A stretch of 64,000 bases of DNA, from positions 2,356,001 through 2,420,000 of the forward strand of contig NZ_QUBQ01000001.1 in the NCBI RefSeq assembly GCF_003388735.1, given 5' to 3'. The stretch's first letter is position 1, and each line of letters starts with the position of its first letter. The position numbers and the translations under genes were made by a program. Shown here piece by piece: positions 1 through 8,085 of the stretch. The stretch comes from Paenibacillus paeoniae (GTDB taxonomy: Bacteria; Bacillota; Bacilli; Paenibacillales; Paenibacillaceae). The notes under the pieces are model-generated. The model searched no databases. It was given only the letters and a program-made list of their open reading frames with translations, and was not told the origin of the DNA.

Positions 1-2
1 GC

Positions 3-1652
3 GGGAGCATCCACACGTTGATGAAGCTGGAGGATTTCCGGCTGCTCTGGGATGCTGTAATTATCATTCCCTACGCCGTATATGTGTTGTGGAGAGGCCG
101 CGCGGATCTGAAAGCGAAAGCAGCTTCCAACACTGGGACCGTTCGCTTGCGGAAAATTTCCATTCGCATCGGCTGCACCATTGCTGCTTTTATGCTGGGC
201 TTCTCGCTATTTTTCACGAACTTGAACCATGCGACAGACACATGGGCCAAAGGTTTGTTCGAGAAAAACTGGTGGAATCTATCGATCTACAACGTTGCTG
301 GCGCGCTTGGCTTCCATGGCTACGACATCTACCGTTATGCCAAAATTAATTGGCTTGATGTGGAGCCTGTATCGGCCGAGCATCGTTCAGACACGCAACG
401 CTTTATGGAGAATCGCGCCGCAGCCAGATCCGAGCTTGAGCGTACCGACGCGTTGTTCGGAGCTTACGAGGGCAGTAACGTGCTTATGGTTCAAGTGGAG
501 TCGCTGCAAACCTTTATGCTCGGTCAATCCATCGGCGGGAAAGAAATAACGCCTGTCCTGAATCAGTTACTGAAGGAGAGCGCCTATTTCTCGACATTTT
601 ACCATCAGACGGCCCAAGGACGTACATCCGACGCCGACTTCGCTGTGAATTGCTCCTTGCAGCCAATGAAAAGCGGTTCTGTCTTCATCCAGTATGCTTC
701 ACATGAATTTGGATGTCTGCCTACACAATTAAAGAGCGAAGGTTATAGCACCAATGTGTTTCATCCTTATCAAGGCGGCTTCTGGAATCGCAATGTCATG
801 TACAAGAATATGAAATACGATCAGTTCTACAGCATGAAGCATTACGAGCTGGATGAGCGGCTTGGCTGGTCCCTTGGCGACAAATCGTTTTACCGTCAAT
901 CGATGGACGTTATCGCGAGCTTGCCTCAGCCATTCCATTCCTTCCTTATTTCGCTTACCAGCCATCATCCGTACAAGCTTCCGGCGGCGGAGAAGCTGTT
1001 GGATACGGAGGAACTGACCGATACCATCATGGGCGATTATTTGCAGGTCATCCATTATGCGGATGCTGCGCTTGGCGAATTAATTGACCGTATGAAGGCT
1101 GAGGGACTGTGGGACAACACGATATTCGTTCTTTATGGGGACCACGATAATTCCATTCAGAATTGGGACCTGTACCCAAGATTTATGAAGGATACCACTA
1201 ATGCAGCGGAACGGGAGCAAGTCATAAAAAGTGTACCTATGCTCATTCACCTTCCCGATGGCGCTCATGCGGGAACGTATAACAAAGCAAGCGGTCAACT
1301 GGATATGACACCGACTATTATGTACTTGCTGGGACTGTCTACCTCTGAGCCGAAGTGGCTGGGCGCGCCTTTGCTCACGGAGCAGCGAGAGGAAACCCGA
1401 TTAGTGACGCAGCGGAACGGATCATGGACGGATGGACACCGTTACTACATCCCTTCAGCAGACGGCTTGTCCGCGAATGGCAAGTGTTACGCCGTAGACA
1501 CTGGAGAGCTGCTTGCTTCGGACGCTTGTATGCCTATGACGGATTGGGCCGATGCCGAGCTGACCATGTCAGACCGGATCGTTATGGGCAACCTGCTTCG
1601 TACGTTCAAGAACAACGGCGCAGTTGAAGCAGTCGGAAAAACAGCCAGTTGA
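3..1652 (+). CDS. LTA synthase family sulfatase (5' end outside window)
   Basis: The frame is open to the window edge, so the N-terminus is missing; about 549 codons are visible. Two hydrophobic segments near the visible start (about residues 13-25 and 50-67, counting from the TTG at 18) are followed by the E-K-N-W-W-N-L-S-I-Y linker and a sulfatase-fold domain typical of lipoteichoic acid synthase (LtaS). Visible active-site residues are the metal-binding Glu161 (Q-V-E-S-L), the nucleophilic Thr203 (G-R-T-S-D) and the D-H pair in Y-G-D-H-D. By family knowledge it moves glycerol phosphate from phosphatidylglycerol to a glycolipid or teichoic acid chain on the outer membrane face. Which paralogue it is (synthase or primase) cannot be decided without the N-terminus. 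A bidirectional terminator follows at 1704-1751. Confidence 0.88.
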   Translation, partial: GSIHTLMKLEDFRLLWDAVIIIPYAVYVLWRGRADLKAKAASNTGTVRLRKISIRIGCTIAAFMLGFSLFFTNLNHATDTWAKGLFEKNWWNLSIYNVAGALGFHGYDIYRYAKINWLDVEPVSAEHRSDTQRFMENRAAARSELERTDALFGAYEGSNVLMVQVESLQTFMLGQSIGGKEITPVLNQLLKESAYFSTFYHQTAQGRTSDADFAVNCSLQPMKSGSVFIQYASHEFGCLPTQLKSEGYSTNVFHPYQGGFWNRNVMYKNMKYDQFYSMKHYELDERLGWSLGDKSFYRQSMDVIASLPQPFHSFLISLTSHHPYKLPAAEKLLDTEELTDTIMGDYLQVIHYADAALGELIDRMKAEGLWDNTIFVLYGDHDNSIQNWDLYPRFMKDTTNAAEREQVIKSVPMLIHLPDGAHAGTYNKASGQLDMTPTIMYLLGLSTSEPKWLGAPLLTEQREETRLVTQRNGSWTDGHRYYIPSADGLSANGKCYAVDTGELLASDACMPMTDWADAELTMSDRIVMGNLLRTFKNNGAVEAVGKTAS

Positions 1653-1703
1653 TACGACACTCTTCAACAGGTTAAGTCCAAATGCATGAACTCGTTAAAT
1701 AAT

Positions 1704-1751
1704 AAAAGGAGCTCTCCATACCACTGTAAAAGTGGAACGAGGGCTCCTTTT
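1704..1751. terminator. Bidirectional rho-independent terminator
   Basis: The arms AAAAGGAGC (1704-1712) and GCTCCTTTT (1743-1751) enclose an inner CCAC/GTGG stem. U-rich tails exist in both directions. It separates the convergent sulfatase and FAH-hydrolase genes. Confidence 0.8.
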
Positions 1752-1857
1752 CCATATCCGGTCCCCATGCGCGCTTAATTACCGCTTCAGTAGGGCTGCT
1801 GCACATGCCGGGTCAGAACAGATGGGTGTGACCGTCGAAGATCATCGCCAGGTCCCC

Positions 1858-2763
1858 CTATTCGCTGACCATGTGATTCGTAAGCGCGCCCAGCTTGTCA
1901 ATGGATACGGTGACGATATCTCCATCCTTCAAGTAGACACGCTTCTCAGGCGGGTAGCCCAGCACCACGCCCTCCGGCGTTCCTGTCAGAATAATGTCTC
2001 CTGGCTTGAGCGTCATGCAATGGGAAACGTAGCTGATGATTTGCTTGCAGTTAAAGATCATATCCGATGTATTGGAGTTTTGGCGAAGCTCGCCGTTCAC
2101 TGTGCAGCTAATCGCAAGCGCATTAGGATCGCCCACTTCGTCCGCGGATACAAGGTAAGGACCGATCGGCGAGAAGCCGTCGCAGGATTTGCCCGCCAGC
2201 CACTGGCTGGTGCGCCTTTGCAAATCACGTGCCGATAGATCATTCGCCGTACAATAGCCGAATACGTAATCCAGCGCTTCCTCTTCGCTGACATACTTCG
2301 CCGTACGGCCGATGACAATACCAAGCTCCGCTTCGTAATCCACTTCGTTCGACGTCCTCGGCAGCGGAACGACGCTGCCATGCCCGTTCAGCGTGTTGTT
2401 GAACTTATTGAACAGAATCGGGTATGCCGGGATTGGCATGTTGGACTCCTCCGCATGCTTCCGATAGTTAAGCCCAATGCAGATCAGCTTCTCGGGATCG
2501 GTGACGCATGGGCCGATGGAGAGCTCTTCTTCGTGATTCAGATTAGCGCGGTATTGCTCCGGGCTGTCTATTTTCAATTGGGCGATGAACGCCTCCACTG
2601 TTTCACGGGCGCTCTCCCCGCCTGCAATCACTTCTCTGACGGTGGTCGGAAGCGACTCACCAGAAGCGCTGTTCTGCACGGCTGCTGCCAGATCAAGGAC
2701 TCCCTCTTCTGTTTTTATGCCTGTCCTGTATACCCCATCCTTCATAAAAGTCATCAGTTTCAT
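1858..2763 (-). CDS. Fumarylacetoacetate hydrolase (FAH) family protein
   Basis: A 301-residue FAH-fold protein. It shows the family core C-I-G-L-N-Y-R-K-H-A, the metal-binding E-x-E-L pattern in Y-E-A-E-L-G-I-V-I-G, and K-S-C-D-G-F-S-P-I-G-P. Members hydrolyse C-C bonds in beta-diketo acids or act as hydratases and decarboxylases of 2-keto acids. The ATG at 2763 is chosen because AGGAGAGG lies about nine bases upstream; the frame stays open further but has no better start. It is the last gene of a minus-strand row with an SMP-30 lactonase and a truncated SDR. That set fits oxidative sugar-acid breakdown, such as a 2,4-diketo-3-deoxy-fuconate-type pathway, but the substrate is inference. The protein itself looks intact. 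Confidence 0.85.
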   Translation of the reverse strand: MKLMTFMKDGVYRTGIKTEEGVLDLAAAVQNSASGESLPTTVREVIAGGESARETVEAFIAQLKIDSPEQYRANLNHEEELSIGPCVTDPEKLICIGLNYRKHAEESNMPIPAYPILFNKFNNTLNGHGSVVPLPRTSNEVDYEAELGIVIGRTAKYVSEEEALDYVFGYCTANDLSARDLQRRTSQWLAGKSCDGFSPIGPYLVSADEVGDPNALAISCTVNGELRQNSNTSDMIFNCKQIISYVSHCMTLKPGDIILTGTPEGVVLGYPPEKRVYLKDGDIVTVSIDKLGALTNHMVSE

Positions 2764-2893
2764 CGCTGTACCCTCTCCTTTTCTTTTACGGTATGGTTGT
2801 TTGTAAACGAGTCTGATAGAGTAACGGCTATCTATCTTGAATATTCCTGGATTCATGGTTGTGAGGTTGTCATTGCGCCTTAATGATGAAGCC

Positions 2894-3106
2894 TTATTCA
2901 TTGGCGGCCTCTTGTTCCATCACATCGCATGTCACATGGACCGCCTTACCGCCCGATGCCTTGATTTCATCCGCAGCTTGCTGCCCCCTTAGGCGAGCCA
3001 TATCCGCAATGACGACAGCCGCTCCTTCCGAAGCGAAGAGCAGCGCCGAGCTTCTCCCCATGCCAGAGCCGGAGCCTGTAATGATGGCCACTTGTCCCTC
3101 AAGCAC
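2894..3106 (-). pseudogene. Truncated short-chain dehydrogenase/reductase (N-terminal 70 residues only)
   Basis: Only the first Rossmann unit remains: V-A-I-I-T-G-S-G-S-G-M-G-R (the TGxxxGxG cofactor motif), the A-D-M acidic turn, then C-D-V-M-E-Q-E-A-A-N-E and a TAA stop. SDR enzymes are normally about 250 residues; the NNAG, Ser and Tyr-x3-Lys active-site parts are absent. Bases 2764-2893 do not encode them in any minus-strand frame I read. The start is GTG at 3106 with AGAAGG upstream, 21 bases after the lactonase stop. The gene therefore kept its operon position but lost its 3' two-thirds, most simply by an internal deletion. Confidence 0.82.
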
Positions 3107-3127
3107 ATAACCAGTACCTTCTTGTTG

Positions 3128-4006
3128 TTAAGGCACGAATCGTCGGGAAGGCGTCCCCGTCACGCCCGGCTTCGTCATAAATACACCGCCCGCATGGGGA
3201 TATAAGGTATGCTCATCTTCCGACAGGGTGACTCTCGCCGTCGTAATATATAATTCATCAAGGCGTTCGCCGCCAAATACGCATGATGTGACATAAAGCG
3301 CAGGCACTTCAATCTCCGCCAGCCGTTTGCCGGTATCGGGATCAAAGCGCGATACTTTGCCGCCGCCCCAATGCGCAATCCAGAGCATGCCTTCGCTGTC
3401 TATCGTCATGCCGTCGGGATACCCTTCCTTCGACGGCCATTCTATTATCGTTTCTCGTCCGCTGATTTCGCCGGTTCCGCTATCATAGTGGAACCGGTCC
3501 ACAGCCAGCTTGGGAGTATCGATATAATACATGCAATTCTTGCTCTCATCCCAAGCGAGGCCATTCGAGCAGCCTACGCCAGTTACGACACGCACAGGCT
3601 CGCCGTCTCGCTCCAACCTATATAGGCTGCCTTGATCCTTGGCGTTGCCTGTGCCCATCGTCCCCGCCCATAGCCTTCCCGCAGAATCGCACTTGGCATC
3701 ATTAAATCGGTTGTCCGGCATATCCGCTTCGATATGCGCAATCACTTCCAGCTCCCCGGAATGAGGATGATACCTGTATATCCCATCGTCCAGCGTCACT
3801 ATGAGCGATCCATCCTTCGACGGAACGACAGAGCTGACACGCTTCTCGAAGCGGTGAATCTCATGGCCATTCGTGACTGTATGATATACATGCACCGATT
3901 TTCCTTCAATATCTACAAAATATAATTGCTTTGACTCCTCATCCCAATGAGGACCTTCGCCTAATAAAGCTTTTGCATCCAATACTAGTTTCACGTTTAT
4001 CGCCAT
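3128..4006 (-). CDS. SMP-30/gluconolactonase/LRE family lactonase
   Basis: A 292-residue six-bladed beta-propeller protein of the SMP-30 family. Visible hallmarks are the N-terminal metal-binding Glu in G-E-G-P-H-W, R-F-N-D-A-K-C-D, the Asn in C-S-N-G-L-A-W, and the Asp in Y-P-D-G-M-T-I-D. Members hydrolyse sugar lactones to sugar acids using one divalent metal. The second ATG (4006) is preferred because AGGGGAG lies nine bases before it; the ATG at 4015 would overlap that site. It is followed at 22 bases by the truncated SDR and then the FAH hydrolase, as expected for a sugar, sugar-lactone, sugar-acid route. It appears intact although its neighbours on both sides are decayed. Confidence 0.88.
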   Translation of the reverse strand: MAINVKLVLDAKALLGEGPHWDEESKQLYFVDIEGKSVHVYHTVTNGHEIHRFEKRVSSVVPSKDGSLIVTLDDGIYRYHPHSGELEVIAHIEADMPDNRFNDAKCDSAGRLWAGTMGTGNAKDQGSLYRLERDGEPVRVVTGVGCSNGLAWDESKNCMYYIDTPKLAVDRFHYDSGTGEISGRETIIEWPSKEGYPDGMTIDSEGMLWIAHWGGGKVSRFDPDTGKRLAEIEVPALYVTSCVFGGERLDELYITTARVTLSEDEHTLYPHAGGVFMTKPGVTGTPSRRFVP

Positions 4007-4132
4007 CCTGTCCATCTCCCCTGTTCATGCTGTCCACTGATTGCCGGCCAACCAAACAAGATAGATAGTCGGCTTTGCGGCTACATGATAATTCGCTGCC
4101 GTTCATCAAATGTCCTCCATCTACTCGCAAGC

Positions 4133-4166
4133 AAAAAAACCGCTCAAGCCTCTGCACTTGGGCGGT
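4133..4166 (-). terminator. Rho-independent terminator after the solute-binding-protein remnant
   Basis: The 10-bp stem ACCGCTCAAG/CTTGGGCGGT (one G-T pair) is followed on the minus strand by seven T residues. It lies just downstream of the stop at 4179, so the upstream remnant once ended a transcript. Confidence 0.85.
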
Positions 4167-4178
4167 TCTATGACTGAG

Positions 4179-4526
4179 TTAGCGTTCGGACATGCTGGAG
4201 GGCTGTCCGCTTTTCCGATTACCCGCTCCCAGCTCCTGCAGTTTGCCACTGAGCTCGGAGGCGTCGATCATATTCGACCCGTATTCCTTCAGCCATTTGG
4301 TAATCTTCCTGAGATCCTTCATCGGTATGCCTAGATCGCTGTGATAGACGAAGGATGGCTGCCACTCCCTGAACATAGCGTACCTGGACGGAAGCCTGAG
4401 TACACCATCTATGGAGCGGCTGGCAGAATCCTTACGCGCTGAAATACTCACGGTCTTATCCCGAATCATGCCCGGCGCTTCCTCCGAGGAGAGGAATTCG
4501 ACAAAACGGCGGGCCGCCTCCTTCAC
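4179..4526 (-). pseudogene. C-terminal remnant of an ABC extracellular solute-binding protein
   Basis: About 115 residues resemble the C-terminal lobe of family-1 sugar-binding lipoproteins: K-E-A-A-R-R-F-V-E-F-L-S-S-E-E near the start and W-L-K-E-Y-G-S-N-M-I-D-A-S-E-L near the end. Such proteins are usually 420-550 residues with a lipoprotein signal; none is present. A TAG lies directly before the first in-frame GTG, and no ribosome site precedes it. A real terminator follows at 4133-4166. I read it as the 3' end of a gene whose 5' part was deleted. The family call rests on motif resemblance only. Confidence 0.6.
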
Positions 4527-4605
4527 CTAAATTCGATGACGAATGGCATCTTGGACATGCTTCGTGATCAATAGACGACTTTTTAAACCATCCCTCATAA
4601 GGTGA

Positions 4606-5985
4606 TCATTTTCCTGGAGCTTCATTTTTATGCTCCTTCAGCCATTCCAGCACTTCATCTATGTTGTCCACCGCAACAATCCTCAGCTCAGGCGCGGCGC
4701 TTCTGGCTGCTTGCTCACCCGCCTTGGGGACAAAAAACACGTCGGCATCCGTTCGGCTTACCGCATAGGCCTTCTGGGGAATGCCGCCGACCATGCCGAC
4801 CGACCCGTCCGGCTCAATTGTACCTGTCCCTGCTACCCGAATACCTCCCGTGACGCCTCCTTCAACCAACTGATCGATAAAGGCAAGCGTAAGCATCGCG
4901 CCATGCGAAGGTCCGCCGACATGCGCCATATACTCATGGAAAGCAATTGATCTCGGCGTATCGAGCTTCGGCTCCGTCTGTACTGATACGCCGAATACCG
5001 CACGCGTTGCGTCTTGATTCGATGGAACTGTATGAACGGTGACGGTGACAGGGGCTCCTGCTCTCCTAATGGTTAGACTTACTTCATCGCCTGGCTTCAC
5101 GGCTTCCGTCATATAGGCGATCATTTTCTCGACCTCGCGCACTTCTTGTCCATTTACAACATCTATAATATCTCCCGCATTCAGCACGCCATCTGCAGGA
5201 CTGTCCTTTACGATAGCTACAATTCGCACACCATCCGGAACGATTCCTTTGCCAATGCCGGCCTTCTGCATCGCAATCGCCGCCGCTACCCGATTGGCAT
5301 CTGTTTTCATAGCAGCAACTTGCGCATAAGTCTCAAGCAACGGGGGCTCATCTTCCGGAATCGGCAGGAAGTCATATTGAGGGAACAGCCATCCGTACAG
5401 CCTGTCTGCCAATACAGCAGGGCGGTCGAATACAAGCACGCCCTGAATGTCACCGCCTTCGGCTCCTCCTTGGACATGCGCATAGCGGTTCATGTTCAGC
5501 GTCATACCGGGATAGGTGACACTATACCTTGTCGGAATCAGCAGCAGGCTAAGCGTTGCTGCCATAACGGCTATTGAGACGACCGTTCTCCAAGGAACAC
5601 GGCCTCGAACTATGCTGCCGCTGACAAGCAGATCCGTAATGACCAGCGCTGCTGCTGCGACCAGTATGACCAGCATTGTAAGGATCGAGGTTTGCGCGAT
5701 AAGCAATCCCGCCAGCACCAGATTGAACACGATAATAGCGATTCTGAGACTGCGAATGATAAGCCGTGGGGATAGGAGGAGCATCCGGCCCGCTCCCAGT
5801 GCCCAGCTAAACGGAATAAGGGCGAGAACATAATAAAGCCAGTTGATCATTTCAATCCACAGTACGCCCCCTCCCGTTCTTAGCGGTGCGGGGATCCATA
5901 TCAATTCTGCTGCAATCAAGCTGCAGATAGCCATAATAAATCCGGTGTAATAAAACCGTCTGCCTGTAAGATAACCCTTTTTCAC
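4606..5985 (-). CDS. Multi-spanning membrane PDZ / Lon-type (S16) serine protease, SepM/YlbL-like
   Basis: A 459-residue protein. The first ~155 residues hold several hydrophobic segments (about 13-30, 46-62, 82-100, 100-120, 135-152). A PDZ domain follows at about 245-315 (V-K-D-S-P-A-D-G-V-L-N-A-G-D-I-I), then a C-terminal S16 domain. The Ser/Lys dyad is Ser360 in G-G-P-S-H-G-A and Lys405 in G-I-P-Q-K-A-Y. SepM/YlbL proteins have the PDZ and S16 parts but usually a single membrane anchor and about 340 residues, so the extended N-terminal membrane region is unusual. It probably cleaves peptides at the outer membrane face. The start is GTG at 5985 with GGGAGG seven bases upstream. Confidence 0.85.
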   Translation of the reverse strand: MKKGYLTGRRFYYTGFIMAICSLIAAELIWIPAPLRTGGGVLWIEMINWLYYVLALIPFSWALGAGRMLLLSPRLIIRSLRIAIIVFNLVLAGLLIAQTSILTMLVILVAAAALVITDLLVSGSIVRGRVPWRTVVSIAVMAATLSLLLIPTRYSVTYPGMTLNMNRYAHVQGGAEGGDIQGVLVFDRPAVLADRLYGWLFPQYDFLPIPEDEPPLLETYAQVAAMKTDANRVAAAIAMQKAGIGKGIVPDGVRIVAIVKDSPADGVLNAGDIIDVVNGQEVREVEKMIAYMTEAVKPGDEVSLTIRRAGAPVTVTVHTVPSNQDATRAVFGVSVQTEPKLDTPRSIAFHEYMAHVGGPSHGAMLTLAFIDQLVEGGVTGGIRVAGTGTIEPDGSVGMVGGIPQKAYAVSRTDADVFFVPKAGEQAARSAAPELRIVAVDNIDEVLEWLKEHKNEAPGK

Positions 5986-6031
5986 CCTGAAGCCTCCCGA
6001 TCACGATGTTTTCCTTGCTTGTCCTCTCCAC

Positions 6032-6082
6032 AAAAAAAGACAAGCGGGACGTGTAGAAAGCTGCCGCATGTCCCCTTGTCTT
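6032..6082 (-). terminator. Terminator after the ART-like gene pair
   Basis: Arms AGACAAGCGGGAC (from 6039) and GTCCCCTTGTCT (from 6070) pair with one bulge. A run of seven T residues follows on the minus strand. It lies downstream of the stop at 6124. Confidence 0.75.
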
Positions 6083-6123
6083 CCCTTATGTCCGCACCGC
6101 TCACTGGCTGCCACGAGCTGCTT

Positions 6124-6429
6124 CTACTTGCTCTGCAAGTAATGGCGGCTCTGCTCTTCTCCGATGCCGCGGTCCATCGCTTCGCCTTGCTCGATGTCTA
6201 CGATGCGTTGTATCCACATGGAAGGCGTATGTCCGGCGCGCTTGGCCCGATCGATTAGCGCCGCATAATGGGTGCACGACTCATATCCGCCTAATCTGCG
6301 AATAACTTTGATGTATTCAACTACCAACTCGCGGGCGGCCAATGGCTCGTAATTCCACCCTCGCACCAGTGCCTCGGCTATGCCCCGCTCATACGCGCTT
6401 AATCTCACTCTCGTCCCTGGCGTCGCCAT
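6124..6429 (-). CDS. Small hypothetical protein, candidate partner of the ART-like protein
   Basis: A 101-residue, probably all-helical protein that I do not recognise. It begins 41 bases inside the end of the upstream ART-like gene, with GGTGG just before the ATG at 6429. Translation of the two is therefore likely coupled. It has no membrane segment and no obvious DNA-binding helix-turn-helix. The layout (enzyme-like gene first, short overlapping gene second) is one used by some toxin-antitoxin pairs, and DUF3990-type proteins are often encoded with small partners. An antitoxin role is inference only. A terminator follows at 6032-6082, closing a two-gene unit. Confidence 0.7.
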   Translation of the reverse strand: MATPGTRVRLSAYERGIAEALVRGWNYEPLAARELVVEYIKVIRRLGGYESCTHYAALIDRAKRAGHTPSMWIQRIVDIEQGEAMDRGIGEEQSRHYLQSK

Positions 6430-7003
6430 ACAGCCACCTTCCTCTCGTATATATATAATAACCCAATAAGACCAGATGTGACTCCCACCGCTCGGAACCG
6501 AATACGACCTGATTGCCCAGCTTCAAGGCGTCAAGCTTGCGCCCCTTTTGGGAGCGGGTGATCTGATCATAGAACCAATGATCATCTTTCTTTAATTGTA
6601 CGCCTTTATGTACGATTTTTCCAGTGTCATTGTCCGCCATCGGACCAATAATGATGTCTGGATGTACGGCGCACGGATCTTCGCCTTTCGCATTCTGCTT
6701 TCTGTGGCTATAGACGAATGATGCCCAAGCAGGGGAATCCGACAGAAATAACAGCGGCTCGATATCGGCAGGGATGCTGGACAACTCCACGACCAGCACG
6801 CAAGGCTTGCCTCCATCCCATGCTTCCTTGGCCATCTTATGCGCCCATCTTCGTGCCTGCCCGATGGATATCGTCGTATAGAAGCCTTCCCCGAAGTCTT
6901 TGCCCGGCCGCCAGTAGGCCGATTGAAGCAGCTTGCTGCGGAATGACTCTACGGTAGAGCCTGTCGTCCCATGATACAGCAGCTGCGGTGTCTTAATATC
7001 CAT
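6389..7003 (-). CDS. DUF3990-like ADP-ribosyltransferase-fold protein
   Basis: A 204-residue protein matching the ADP-ribosyltransferase (ART) pattern of DUF3990-type proteins. L-Y-H-G-T near the start gives His11. D-F-G-E-G-F-Y-T-T, followed by Q-A-R-R-W-A, gives Tyr42. N-Q-V-V-F-G-S-E near the end gives Glu171. The H-Y-E triad is that expected of diphtheria-toxin-like ARTs and suggests the protein can bind NAD. No signal peptide or membrane segment is seen, so it acts in the cytoplasm. The start ATG at 7003 has AAGGAG at good spacing. The next gene overlaps its 3' end by 41 bases. Target and activity are unknown; a toxin role is inference. Confidence 0.7.
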   Translation of the reverse strand: MDIKTPQLLYHGTTGSTVESFRSKLLQSAYWRPGKDFGEGFYTTISIGQARRWAHKMAKEAWDGGKPCVLVVELSSIPADIEPLLFLSDSPAWASFVYSHRKQNAKGEDPCAVHPDIIIGPMADNDTGKIVHKGVQLKKDDHWFYDQITRSQKGRKLDALKLGNQVVFGSERWESHLVLLGYYIYTRGRWLYGDARDESEIKRV

Positions 7004-7033
7004 CCTATGCTCCTTCCCTGTTCATTGCGATCA

Positions 7034-7067
7034 ATAAAAAACCCAACAGCGTCTAAGTTGTTGGGTT
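7034..7067 (-). terminator. Terminator after the DUF1450 gene
   Basis: A perfect AACCCAACA/TGTTGGGTT stem (7040-7048 and 7059-7067) with a T-rich tail on the minus strand, between the stop at 7097 and the ART-like gene start. Confidence 0.85.
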
Positions 7068-7096
7068 CATCGTTGGTTTGTTGTATGGAATAAACA

Positions 7097-7327
7097 TTAT
7101 GACTTCAAATAGGTCAGCGCCTTCTCGATGGCTTCATCCTCTGTTGTACCCTTCACATACCGTCCGTTAATGAACACGAAGGCATAGCGGGCGCAAGGCC
7201 CGCAATAGGATTTACAAGTGACTTGGCTGATCTCCGCCTGTGGAGCAAGCTTCTCCAGCTTGGCGAGCGTAGTCTTCATCTTCATATGCTTGCACTTTTC
7301 ACATACTTTAATGTCATTGGTAGCCAT
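7097..7327 (-). CDS. DUF1450 family protein (YuzB-like)
   Basis: A 76-residue protein with V-C-E-K-C-K-H near the start and the family signature C-K-S-Y-C-G-P-C-A followed by F-V-F-I-N-G, as in YuzB-type DUF1450 proteins. Six cysteines, four of them in CxxC-type pairs, suggest metal or Fe-S binding, but the function is not established. It has its own terminator (7034-7067) and sits directly downstream of the HesB-like gene on the same strand. Confidence 0.85.
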   Translation of the reverse strand: MATNDIKVCEKCKHMKMKTTLAKLEKLAPQAEISQVTCKSYCGPCARYAFVFINGRYVKGTTEDEAIEKALTYLKS

Positions 7328-7369
7328 TATGATTTATCGTCCCATTCCCCATCGCCTGCAAAGCGGTGC

Positions 7370-7672
7370 TTAATGATCTCCGTGATTGCCTTTGGCTGGA
7401 TTCGTAATCGCGAAGCCCTCTTCCGGCACGTAGAAGTAGTCTATGCGGATCCCATCGAGAAAATCATTATCCTTCTCCAGAATCACATCGATATCCTTAT
7501 CCGTCGATACTACGACGTCCTTATCCGTTGGCGCGTCGATGCCCATACCGTAATGCGCGTGGTCGCCATGCGCGTGTGTTACATAGACGCGTAGCAGCTT
7601 GCCTTCATTTTCTTCTTTGTCCAGCTCAAGTTTTATCATTTTCGCCGCATTGCGGGAAATTTTGCATTTCAT
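7370..7672 (-). CDS. HesB/IscA-like family protein with His-rich motif in place of cysteines
   Basis: A 100-residue protein. The N-terminal part (I-S-R-N-A-A-K-M-I-K, then L-R-V-Y-V) and overall length follow the HesB/IscA fold. The three conserved Fe-S cysteines are absent: the only Cys is residue 3. Instead there is T-H-A-H-G-D-H-A-H-Y-G where the first Cys would be, and the C-terminus is K-G-N-H-G-D-H. This His-rich variant is common in Bacillales, often under vague iron-sulfur names. Metal binding through the His clusters is inference. The ATG at 7672 is preceded by AGGGAG. It lies 42 bases upstream of the DUF1450 gene. Confidence 0.75.
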   Translation of the reverse strand: MKCKISRNAAKMIKLELDKEENEGKLLRVYVTHAHGDHAHYGMGIDAPTDKDVVVSTDKDIDVILEKDNDFLDGIRIDYFYVPEEGFAITNPAKGNHGDH

Positions 7673-7723
7673 GCTTACCCAGCTCCCTCAAAGTTGCCTG
7701 CTCGGCAACAAGTTCTTTATCCA

Positions 7724-7957
7724 TTAATCTATATTATACTTCGTCCCCATTCTCCGGGCAAACCATTCCGCAACAATCATCGTAAATGCAATATCGTCAA
7801 TCGGAATAAGCGGCAGCACATCCGGCACAATCCAATAGACAATGACGGGCACAAGGAACAGCAGCTTGTCCCGAATGAGCACATCCCTCGATTTCAGCAA
7901 TCGGAAAATAAGGGCAAAGGTTCTCTGCCAATGCTTCAGCGAAAGCAGCTTGCGCAT
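7724..7957 (-). CDS. DUF1232 (YkvA-like) membrane protein
   Basis: A 77-residue protein with the DUF1232 core W-I-V-P-D-V-L-P-L-I-P-I-D-D-I-A, a hydrophobic stretch at about 30-48 and a basic N-terminus. The family is found in bacterial membranes with unknown function. The ATG at 7957 matches the usual family start (M-R-K-L-L-S) and has AGGGG 11 bases upstream; a GTG at 7969 is the alternative. Confidence 0.78.
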   Translation of the reverse strand: MRKLLSLKHWQRTFALIFRLLKSRDVLIRDKLLFLVPVIVYWIVPDVLPLIPIDDIAFTMIVAEWFARRMGTKYNID

Positions 7958-8085
7958 ATACTCGTTCACCCCTGAGAATCCCGATTTTACAGCCTTATCT
8001 TATATCCTTCCCCTTTTCTCCTGACGGGCCGTCCCATCACACTTTTCCATCTCATGGAACGACCCAATTGTTGCATCCTTGCCCT

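Noticed and set aside
1732..2238. Plus-strand open frame opposite the FAH hydrolase
   Set aside because: Antisense shadow; no ribosome site and no family pattern.
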